Below, piece after piece: positions 35,875-43,391 of a stretch of DNA of 64,000 bases. Position numbers and translations under genes: made by a program. The notes under the pieces are model-generated. The model did not search any database, was not told the origin of the DNA, and saw only the letters and a list, made by a program, of their open reading frames with translations. Positions within the stretch are counted from its first letter, which is position 1. Every line of letters starts with the position of its first letter. Source of the DNA: DVEG01 sp964405435 (GTDB taxonomy: Bacteria; Cyanobacteriota; Cyanobacteriia; Cyanobacteriales; Oscillatoriaceae); assembly GCA_964405435.1 (NCBI GenBank), contig CAYOOD010000030.1, forward strand, positions 1 through 64,000. The letters are read 5' to 3'.

Positions 35875-37416
35875 ATGCCTACTTGGATCTACAACATCAT
35901 CTCGTTTCTCGGTATCTTTGGCTTGTGCGCGATCGCCTGGCTGTTTTCCGAAAATCGCCGCATCATCCCCTGGCGGGTGATGATATCCGGCATTGCCTTG
36001 CAACTCATTCTCGGAGCGCTCGTCTTTCAGGTGCCCGTCACGAGAGAAGCCCTGCAGTGGTTTAGCAGCTTGCTAGACAGCGTTTTTGCCGCAGCAGAAA
36101 CCGGGGCGCGCTTCGTTTTCGGCGCTCAGATCGTTCCCAGAGTCTACGGCAGCGATCCTCCCCTCGGTTATATCTTTGCCTTCCGCGCTCTGCCCACGGT
36201 GATTTTCTTTTCCGGTTTCATGGCATTGCTCGAAAACATCGGCGTCATTCAAAAAATCACCGAAATCTTTGCCGCTGTTTTTTATAGAGTCATGGGTTTG
36301 AGCGGAGCAGAAGCTTTAAGCGGAGCCTCCAATATTTTTGTCGGCATCGAAGCCGCGATCGTCGTCAAACCCTACCTCCCCAAAATGACGCGCAGCGAGC
36401 TTTGCGCGATTCTCGCCTGCTGTTTTGGCACGGCGGCGTCGTCCACCCTCGCCATCTATGTCAGCTTTCTCAGGCCCGTTTTTCCAAATATTTTGGGACA
36501 CTTGGTTTCGGCTTCTATTATCGCCATTCCGGCTTGTTTTGTCTTGTCGAAAATATTGGTGCCGGAAACCGAAATTCCCCTAACAGCCGGCGGCATTAGC
36601 CTGGAAGAGAAAACTTCAAAAGAACTCAAAGATTATACGGGAACGGACTTGGAAGGCGAAAAGTTAAAAGAAGACCTAGCAGGCGAAAAACTAGAAACCG
36701 TCGCCGGAGAACCCATCCAGCGGGTGAGTCCTTTAGATGCTGCGATTGTCGGGGCATTAGAAGGGGTGAAAATGGCCGTTTCGATCGCTGCAGTGCTGAT
36801 CATAATTCTGGGCATGGTTTCTCTCATTAATCAATTCTTTGGCTGGCTGGGGACTTTGCCAGGAATTGGTTACATTTTTAAGGACTATGTAAACTTGGCC
36901 AATATTCAAGGGGTGTTATTTTACCCCGTGACGCTGCTAACGGGCGTTCCCCTCGAAGATTCCTGGCAAGCCTCGGTGATTATCGGTCGCCGCCTCCTCG
37001 AGACTGCCATCCCCCCGTATCAAGCCCTGGCAGAAGCCGCAAAAGCAGGGCTGGTGAGCGATCGCACCGTGATTATCGTCAGCTATGCCCTGTCTGGATT
37101 TGCGCACCTAGCGTCTGTGGGCATCTTCGTCGGCGGCACAATCGGGCTGATTCCCTCCCGGCGCAAAGATATCTCAGAATTGGGCTGGAAAGCCTTATTC
37201 GTCGGCACCCTAGCCACGCTGATGATTGCTTGCGTCGCGGGAGTCTTTGACAACGGCAGCCCCAGCATTCTCGGCGAGAAGGCACCCGCCGCCCCCGTAA
37301 CTGCCCCCGCACCCGTTCCCGCGCCGCCCGCCCCGCCGACAGCTAGCCCGTCGCCGCAACCCACCCCCGCAGCAACGGCTTCTCCCACTCAACCCGCACC
37401 GAAACCAACTCGTTAG
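35875..37416 (+). CDS. Concentrative nucleoside transporter (NupC/CNT family)
   Basis: Sodium- or proton-coupled nucleoside importer in the cytoplasmic membrane. The 513 residues contain an N-terminal CNT domain (WRVMISGIALQLILGALVFQ), the gate region (FFSGFMALLENIGVIQKI) and C-terminal NUPC domain (GASNIFVGIEAAIVVKPYL, MTRSELCAILACCFGTAASS and SYALSGFAHLASVGIFVGG). A charged insert of about 60 residues (about 235-290, Glu/Lys-rich) separates the halves. An Ala/Pro-rich tail of about 55 residues follows the last helix, which is unusual for CNTs. RBS GAGGA precedes the ATG. Confidence 0.9.
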   Translation: MPTWIYNIISFLGIFGLCAIAWLFSENRRIIPWRVMISGIALQLILGALVFQVPVTREALQWFSSLLDSVFAAAETGARFVFGAQIVPRVYGSDPPLGYIFAFRALPTVIFFSGFMALLENIGVIQKITEIFAAVFYRVMGLSGAEALSGASNIFVGIEAAIVVKPYLPKMTRSELCAILACCFGTAASSTLAIYVSFLRPVFPNILGHLVSASIIAIPACFVLSKILVPETEIPLTAGGISLEEKTSKELKDYTGTDLEGEKLKEDLAGEKLETVAGEPIQRVSPLDAAIVGALEGVKMAVSIAAVLIIILGMVSLINQFFGWLGTLPGIGYIFKDYVNLANIQGVLFYPVTLLTGVPLEDSWQASVIIGRRLLETAIPPYQALAEAAKAGLVSDRTVIIVSYALSGFAHLASVGIFVGGTIGLIPSRRKDISELGWKALFVGTLATLMIACVAGVFDNGSPSILGEKAPAAPVTAPAPVPAPPAPPTASPSPQPTPAATASPTQPAPKPTR

Positions 37417-37429
37417 AAGTGCTTGATGC

Positions 37430-37641
37430 TTCGGCTGAAGTGCTGAGTGAGAAGTGAGAGATTGTGAGTGAGAAGTAAAAAAGTGATAAGTGACAAATCA
37501 AAAATTAAATTTTTTTGCACTTATTCCTCAAAACTCATTCCTCAAAACTCAGCACTCAGCAATCTCCCGCACTCCACACTCCTGACTCAACACTGAACAC
37601 TTCCTCTCTCTCCCCCACTCAGCACTCAGCACTCAGCACTT
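37430..37641. repeat. Heptamer repeats between transporter and DUF3318-like gene
   Basis: Multiple GAAGTGAGA/GAGTGAGAAGT units, then CTCAGCACTCAGCACTCAGC. The DUF3318-like gene starts just 11 bp after the last unit. Confidence 0.7.
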
Positions 37642-37651
37642 TTCTCTCTGT

Positions 37652-38260
37652 ATGGAGCCTACTACTGAAATTCAACGCCTGTTAGACTTAATGCCGGCTT
37701 CCGGGCGGATGATGGCAAAAATCGTCAGCAAACCGCAGCAGCCGAAGGTTATTGATGTTCCTTTTCCCCTGCCCTGGAATCGGGAACGACCGATTTTCAT
37801 CAATTTTGACTTGTGGCGGCAGTTAACGAAGCCGCAGCGAGATTTGCTATTGCTGCGCTCGGTCAGTTGGACGGTCGCCATCCGCTGGTTTAAGCCGGAT
37901 TTGTATCAGGGATTGGCGGTTTCTGGCGCGTTGGGCGGTTTTGTGGAATTGCTGCAGGGAGATGCGGTGGGGGTGGTGGTTGCGGGCGGACTCAGCGCGA
38001 TCGCTGCCCGTCAACTCTGGCGCAGTTACCGCAGCTCTCAAGCGGAAATCGCCGCCGACGAAGCGGCAATCCGAGTAGCCCTGCGGCGCGGCTATAGCGA
38101 AGCGGAAGCGGCGGGGCACCTGTTGGCAGCCATTGAAGCGATCGCCCCGATAGAAAGGCGTTCCAGCTTGAATTTTATCGAGCTGATTCGATCGCAAAAT
38201 TTAAGAGCGATCGCCGGTTTGTCGGCGGTGGGCGTCCCCGATCGCGTCAAGCAGGAATAG
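37652..38260 (+). CDS. Conserved cyanobacterial protein (DUF3318-like)
   Basis: 202 residues. The pattern LLDLMPASGRMMAKIVSK, then PFPLPWNRERPIFINFDLWR and RDLLLLRSVSWT resembles the DUF3318 family found in cyanobacteria. One weakly hydrophobic hairpin lies at about 85-115 (GLAVSGALGGFVELLQ, then VGVVVAGGLSAIAARQLW), followed by a helical region with YSEAEAAGHLLAAIEAIA. It may be a peripheral membrane protein. It is followed by the phosphatase gene 78 bp downstream on the same strand. No function is known. Confidence 0.65.
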   Translation: MEPTTEIQRLLDLMPASGRMMAKIVSKPQQPKVIDVPFPLPWNRERPIFINFDLWRQLTKPQRDLLLLRSVSWTVAIRWFKPDLYQGLAVSGALGGFVELLQGDAVGVVVAGGLSAIAARQLWRSYRSSQAEIAADEAAIRVALRRGYSEAEAAGHLLAAIEAIAPIERRSSLNFIELIRSQNLRAIAGLSAVGVPDRVKQE

Positions 38261-38338
38261 AGATGCTTGAGAGTTTTGCCGGTGAGCGATATGAGATGAT
38301 ATAAAAATATCTTTAACCCATCAAGCGCTGATTTGCCC

Positions 38339-38827
38339 ATGCCCTACAAACTGCTTTTTGTCTGTCTCGGCAATATCTGTCGATCGCCTGCGGCAGAGAA
38401 TATTATGAACCACCTGATCGCAGAAGCCAACCTCAGCGATCGCATCACCTGCGACTCTGCCGGCACTGGCGGCTACCACATCGGCGCTCCCCCCGATTCT
38501 CGCATGAGTGCCGCTGCCAAAGCGCGGGGAATGAATTTCGTCGGAAAAGCCCGCCAATTTCACAAATTGGACTTTGAAAAATTCGACCTGATTCTGGCAA
38601 TGGATCGGGAAAACTACCGCGATATCCTTTCCCTCGATCGCGACGGAAAATATAAACACAAAGTGAGAATGATGTGCGATTTCTGCACCGCACATAAAGA
38701 TAGAGAAGTGCCCGATCCCTATTATGGCGGCCCCGAGGGATTTAACTACGTCATCGACCTGCTCATGGATGCTTGCGACGGACTCTTGCAGCACATTGTG
38801 AGCGATCGCCTCAAAGAAGTAGTATAA
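38339..38827 (+). CDS. Low-molecular-weight protein tyrosine phosphatase
   Basis: Cysteine-dependent phosphatase of the arsenate-reductase-like fold, 162 residues. The P-loop CLGNICRS (C9 to R15) sits at the N-terminus as usual, and the general-acid Asp is in VPDPYYGGPEGF. The frame continues to an upstream TTG, but the ATG at 38339 places the P-loop at the family position. In bacteria these enzymes often act on polysaccharide-export tyrosine kinases; no such kinase is nearby. It is convergent with pgi, with two hairpins between. Confidence 0.92.
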   Translation: MPYKLLFVCLGNICRSPAAENIMNHLIAEANLSDRITCDSAGTGGYHIGAPPDSRMSAAAKARGMNFVGKARQFHKLDFEKFDLILAMDRENYRDILSLDRDGKYKHKVRMMCDFCTAHKDREVPDPYYGGPEGFNYVIDLLMDACDGLLQHIVSDRLKEVV

Positions 38828-38833
38828 CGCCAT

Positions 38834-38860
38834 GTAGAGACGCGATCGCCGCGTCTCTAC
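38834..38860. terminator. Hairpin GTAGAGACGCG (dispersed repeat type)
   Basis: An 11-bp perfect stem GTAGAGACGCG/CGCGTCTCTAC with a 5-base loop, 7 bp after the phosphatase stop. The same hairpin theme is common between cyanobacterial genes and may serve as a terminator. Confidence 0.6.
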
Positions 38861-38881
38861 GGGAAAATGCAATTTGTATAG

Positions 38882-38948
38882 GGGCGAAGCATTCAGGCGA
38901 ATCGTTTATCAGCCAAAACCGAAAATTTATAATCCGAATGCTTCGCCC
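38882..38948. repeat. Inverted repeat GGGCGAAGCATTC
   Basis: A 13-bp perfect inverted repeat, arms at 38882-38894 and 38936-38948, with a 41-base spacer. It lies between the convergent phosphatase and pgi genes; it may be a small MITE-like relic or a terminator for pgi. Confidence 0.65.
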
Positions 38949-39005
38949 TCCGCGAGAGATGCAAAATACGGACGCTCCCATCTCTAGAGGGTGCCAAATG
39001 TTACC

Positions 39006-40592
39006 CTAGGAAGCAGACACTTTCAAACTCGCAGGCTCTCCCAGATTTCCCTCTAAAACAATGTCCCGTTGATTGGCGTAGAGGTGACGGACGATTTTGT
39101 AAATCGCCTCGACGCGATCGATCGCCCCGACTTTTTCCGCTAGCGCTTCCAGGGAGAGAGGAGCTTTTTCAGCTTCCAGAACTTGCACCACCCGTTTTTG
39201 CAAATCCAAAATCGCCGCCGCTGCCTTTTTACCCGCTTCTACTCCAGGCTGGTGATAGGAGTTGATATTCACCAAAAAGCCATAAAGCCCCACAGCGCGC
39301 TCGTAGAGGGCAATCAAAGCCCCCACCGTTCGGGGATTGACTTGAGGAACGGTCACCGTAATCGAATCGCGGTGGTTCTCGTAAAGCGCCTGTCGAGTTC
39401 CCTGCAGGAAACCCGACAAATAATCTCCCGACGTCACGCCCGGGTCAATTTCTGGCGAAGGGCCGGTTCGGTCTTCTAAAACTTCTATCAAAGTCGCGAA
39501 GAAATTGGGCACCCCTTCGCGCAACTGCTGAACGTAGGCGTGCTGATCCGTAGAGCCTTTGTTGCCGTAAACGGCAATTCCTTGGTGAACGATATTGCCG
39601 TCGAGGTCTTTTTCTTTGCCGAGGGATTCCATCACCAACTGCTGCAGGTAGCGGCTGAACAGCAGCAAACTGTCTTTGTAGGGCAGCACCACCATGTCTT
39701 TTTCGCCGCGTCCGTTGCCGGCATAGTACCACGACAGCGCCAGCAGGGCAGCAGGATTGCCTTTAATCTGGGGCTTGCGGGTTGCCTCATCCATTTCTTT
39801 TGCCCCAGCCAGCATTTCGCGAATCGCAATCCCCTGCAAAGCAGCAGGCAGCAACCCGACTGCCGACAGTTCGGAGGTACGCCCTCCTACCCAGTCGTGC
39901 ATCGGGAAGGTGGCCACCCAGCCCTCGGATTTGGCCACTTTTTCCAAATTGCTGTCGTGCCCGGTGATGGCGACGGCGTATTTGGCAAAAACCAGGTTTT
40001 GGGATTCAAAGGCTTTCTGAACCTCGATCATGCCGTTGCGGGTTTCGGGAGTGCCGCCAGATTTGGAGATGACGATAACCAGGGTGGTTGCGAGCCGGTC
40101 TTGCAACTGCAGGAGAATTCTGTCGATGCCGGCGGGGTCGCTGTTGTCGATGAAGTGAATGGCCATCCACGGATAATCCGGGGCCAGGGCTTCGGCGACG
40201 AATTGGGGCCCCAGGGCGGAACCGCCGATGCCAATTGAAAGAATGTCGGTAAATTTGGAGGCGTTCGGCGGGTGGATGGCTCCGCTGTGGATTTTTTCGG
40301 CAAAGGTTTCGATTTGCGCGAGGGTTTCGACGATTTCTCGTTTCAGTTCCGGGGTGGGTGCCAAATCGGGGGCGCGCAGCCAGTAGTGGCCAACCATGCG
40401 GTTTTCGTCGGGGTTGGCGATCGCGCCGCTTTCCAAAGCGGCCATATCTTTGAAAGCCTTTTCAAACTTGGGTTTTAGGGATTCTACAAAGGCGTCGTCA
40501 AATCGCATCCGGCTGACATCGACGTAAAATCCCAGCCCGTCGTGATAGTACAGCCAGTCCTGATAGCGTTGCCAAAGTGCTGCTGCGTCCAT
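39006..40592 (-). CDS. pgi: Glucose-6-phosphate isomerase
   Basis: Interconverts glucose-6-phosphate and fructose-6-phosphate in glycolysis, gluconeogenesis and glycogen use. From the ATG at 40592 it has 528 residues; upstream in-frame TTG would add four. The two SIS domains are visible. Signatures: ISKSGGTPETRNGM, VGGRTSELSAVGLLPAAL, the catalytic Glu region VMESLGKEKDLDG, the His in GNKGSTDQHAYVQQL and the Lys in HQPGVEAGKKAA. RBS GAGGCGAGTT precedes the ATG. It is monocistronic. Confidence 0.96.
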   Translation of the reverse strand: MDAAALWQRYQDWLYYHDGLGFYVDVSRMRFDDAFVESLKPKFEKAFKDMAALESGAIANPDENRMVGHYWLRAPDLAPTPELKREIVETLAQIETFAEKIHSGAIHPPNASKFTDILSIGIGGSALGPQFVAEALAPDYPWMAIHFIDNSDPAGIDRILLQLQDRLATTLVIVISKSGGTPETRNGMIEVQKAFESQNLVFAKYAVAITGHDSNLEKVAKSEGWVATFPMHDWVGGRTSELSAVGLLPAALQGIAIREMLAGAKEMDEATRKPQIKGNPAALLALSWYYAGNGRGEKDMVVLPYKDSLLLFSRYLQQLVMESLGKEKDLDGNIVHQGIAVYGNKGSTDQHAYVQQLREGVPNFFATLIEVLEDRTGPSPEIDPGVTSGDYLSGFLQGTRQALYENHRDSITVTVPQVNPRTVGALIALYERAVGLYGFLVNINSYHQPGVEAGKKAAAAILDLQKRVVQVLEAEKAPLSLEALAEKVGAIDRVEAIYKIVRHLYANQRDIVLEGNLGEPASLKVSAS

Positions 40593-40604
40593 AACTCGCC
40601 TCAA

Positions 40605-41057
40605 CTTCTGCGGTTTTTAGCAATTACAAGGTTACCGAGAGCAGTTTATCGGACTAGATAGCTGGAGCGGGCAGAATGTGGGGAATTTTAATAATGTGCT
40701 TGCACGAGTTTATCCCACTTCGGCAAAAGATTGCACCACCCGCGAGGCCCCTGTTGATGTCGCTGTTGCCTTTGTCGCGATCGACTCTCCCGTTCTCTGA
40801 GGCTGTTGCTGCTGGGCGATCGCATTTTCAGATAAAAACGGTTTATTATAGCGTATTTTTTTCCGTTTGGGAAGGCAAGCGAGCGCTCGCGATCGGAACG
40901 CTTGGCTGAAATTGGGGCTTTTTCAAGTCCAATTTTATAAAAAAATAATTTGGATAAGACAGCGATCGCAACCTTCGACCCTCAAACTTGAAAAGTGTCT
41001 AAATAGGAGTCCAAACCCCTCTTTTAGACACTTTTCTCATTCAATATCTGTGATTAA
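40605..41057. other. Gap between pgi and SdrD_B gene
   Basis: No gene supported. It contains the pgi promoter region and, at 40990-41036, the terminator of the SdrD_B gene. Confidence 0.45.
40990..41036 (-). terminator. Terminator hairpin of the SdrD_B gene
   Basis: A perfect 14-bp inverted repeat GAAAAGTGTCTAAA/TTTAGACACTTTTC with a 19-base loop, starting 21 bp after the minus-strand stop. Its A/T-rich ends could supply the U run. Confidence 0.65.
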
Positions 41058-42188
41058 TCACAGGGTTATAGATGTAGAAGTGGCGCTAGCTGACGCGAAT
41101 CCCTCAGAGGTGAAAACAAAACTCAAAGCTTCAGCAAATACGTCATTCCCATAAGCACTCGCATCCGCCTCCGCTAATGCTGAAATCCCTTCAACCGAAG
41201 ATTCAACGTAGAAATTCTTGATAATCTCGACATACTCAATGAAAGTGAGATTGGTATTGGCAATGTTGACCAGATCGTCTGGGTAAGAACCGCAACCGCA
41301 GGGCGATTCCGTCTCCACCAAACCCGCATCCAAGGTGAGGTTACTTTCACCAGCAGCCAGAGTCACCACCTGAGTCATGCCAGTCAGCGGATCGGCATCC
41401 GAATCAACCGCATCATTGCCCCCCTGATTGGCTGAAGTAAAGTCAAAGCCTGTGGGGGCGCTAAAACTCACCTTGTAATTGCCCGGAGTGAGGTTGTCAA
41501 ACAAATATTCGCCCGCAGCATCGGTGGTAGTTGTGTCCACAACCGCATTAGCCCCATCGAGCAAAGTGACACTCACGCCAGCCACACCCGGTTCGCCACT
41601 ATCTTGAATGCCATTTTCGTTCAAGTCTTTCCACACAAAATCTCCCAACTGGGCTGGTTGCGGTTCTGGCGGTATCTCCAGTTCGAGTTTGCTGCTACCT
41701 TCTCGATCCTCGCCGACAGACTGCAAGCGCACGCCAATCTTACTAAAATCACTGACATCTAAACCTGTGGCTGTCAGGTTGAACGTAACCGATCGGTAAT
41801 CATCTCCCTGTCCGATACCTCCTTGACCAATTTGCACGGCGAGATCGAATTCCCGCTGATCTCCGCCGCCGTTGAGATTGACATTATTGTCAACATCTTC
41901 ACTGCTATCAGTCGTCGAGCCCGAATCATCCAAATATAGCTTTCCCCTTCCTTTCGTCCCATCGACAATTAATGCAGGGCCAGGGCTGGCGTCTACAGGA
42001 GTAATCGTAAAATTGTTGTTGACAGTAAGGCCATCAAAATCGGCAAAGAATCCCACTGTATCAGCTATGTAGCCTGAAACTACCTCTATTTTTACCTCAA
42101 CGGTATCCGTGCCAACATCGGTCAGGGTGACTTGGACTTGGGCATCCGAGCCGGTAAATTCATCGAGGGTAAAACTTCTAGAAGCCAT
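41058..42188 (-). CDS. SdrD_B-like (Cna_B type) repeat protein
   Basis: 376 residues. Residues 1-170 form a beta-rich domain of unknown family (RSFTLDEFTGSDAQVQVTL). At about 180-295 lies one SdrD_B-like domain: GDFVWKDLNENGIQDSGEPG with Ca2+-type acidic loop, then DAAGEYLFDNLTPGNYKVSF. The C-terminal 75 residues start with a Cys-rich spot (ESPCGCGSYPDD) and end in Ser/Thr/Ala-rich sequence. These features point to a surface or secreted adhesin-like protein, yet no N-terminal signal peptide is seen, so type I-like secretion via the C-terminus is an inference. Confidence 0.75.
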   Translation of the reverse strand: MASRSFTLDEFTGSDAQVQVTLTDVGTDTVEVKIEVVSGYIADTVGFFADFDGLTVNNNFTITPVDASPGPALIVDGTKGRGKLYLDDSGSTTDSSEDVDNNVNLNGGGDQREFDLAVQIGQGGIGQGDDYRSVTFNLTATGLDVSDFSKIGVRLQSVGEDREGSSKLELEIPPEPQPAQLGDFVWKDLNENGIQDSGEPGVAGVSVTLLDGANAVVDTTTTDAAGEYLFDNLTPGNYKVSFSAPTGFDFTSANQGGNDAVDSDADPLTGMTQVVTLAAGESNLTLDAGLVETESPCGCGSYPDDLVNIANTNLTFIEYVEIIKNFYVESSVEGISALAEADASAYGNDVFAEALSFVFTSEGFASASATSTSITL

Positions 42189-43391
42189 TTTTTCTGTCCT
42201 GGTATAGTCGGTTAATTTGCAGTTGAATTGAATGGGTACAAGTCCGGGATAGAGCGAGGTAATTTGTTTAGCGTTATTTTCCGCAGTGTTAATTGCCCGC
42301 TTGAAACGCGGAACCTACGGAAGTGCCGTTGAATTTTCGCTGTATCCTTTTTGAAAAATGTCGGGGGTTTCCCCGGCAATCAATGCAGGTTAGATCGCCC
42401 TGCTTTTTGCTAAAAAATACCCAATTTTAGGCATCGTTTAGGAGCAATCATGTGAGGCAAAATCGAGGTTTTTTGATATTTATAATAGCCGATTGTAGCT
42501 GTCCTCCAAACTTCTGAAATATAACGAGAAGTAACCTGACAAAACAATCGGCTAATACTGTCTTAGATTCGCCCGGTTGAAAAAAACATGGCGGAGACAT
42601 TAGCCGTTTAATGTCACTCCGTCTTTTTATATAGCTTGCAACAAAAAAATTAATCGATAGTCAGACCGTCGCTTTCCAATTTTTGGGAAAAGCTTGCAAA
42701 CTGTCAGATGTTCGCTTGGGTTGGCTGGCAAGTTTTTTGTACCTACTATTTAAAGTTACACGCCGCATGTTTGCGATCGCGTCTGCGCAAATGGTTGACT
42801 TTTGTATGAGTTGTATGATTTGCATGTTTTTTCAATAGCCGCGTCAAGCCAAGCCGATTTTGGGGCTTGTCTGATTGGCTCTGTACAGGGGGGCATGAAG
42901 CGAGAGAGCAAGGTAATTCTCGTATATGTCCAGTTGCTTGCGGGTGTCCTGCCGAGAGCGAGGCGTTTCCTGCGGGGCTTCTGAAGTCGCGACTGGAAAA
43001 TGCCCCCTGGTGTTCCTGCACAGAAAAAACGCTGAAGCGATCGCCGATTTTGGCTTTTGGTAGATTGCCAAGTCCAACATCCTGCTATTCCTACTTTTTC
43101 CAACGGCTGAGACTGATGGCTAAAAAGGGCAGGCTTTTCAGGGCAGTCTGATAGGGAGAAGTGCGTGCGGTATTGAGATTGGCATATTGGCAGCAGGCAA
43201 CATCATACCTCGTGTTCAATTGTTTTAACTGTTTCTCGGTTCGGGGTTGCAGTTCTTGGTTTATTCAGCACCGCGCGCTCACCCAGCAACGAAGCCACTT
43301 CGGTTAGATGGGTGATGGAACCGGAAAAAACACCTGTGAAAGCAACGGCAGTGCGGGGCTGCGAGAAACTAGACCGGAGGAATTATATATT
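42189..43391. other. 1.2-kb gap upstream of the NACHT gene
   Basis: No convincing gene on either strand; short frames near 42746-43151 occur on both strands without recognisable sequence. A hairpin-like GGAGACATTA...TAATGTCACTCC followed by TTTTTATATA lies at about 42592-42636. The NACHT gene leader is at the right end. Confidence 0.4.

Noticed and set aside
35772..35905. Plus-strand frame with CGTCNRTGFAAVNKRED, resembling a zinc-finger remnant, before the nucleoside transporter
   Set aside because: Starts at GTG without a good RBS and runs into the transporter frame; likely chance, though a small relic cannot be excluded.
42746..43151. Several frames of 60-115 codons on both strands before the NACHT gene
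   Set aside because: They overlap each other, lack RBS and recognisable sequence; treated as non-coding.
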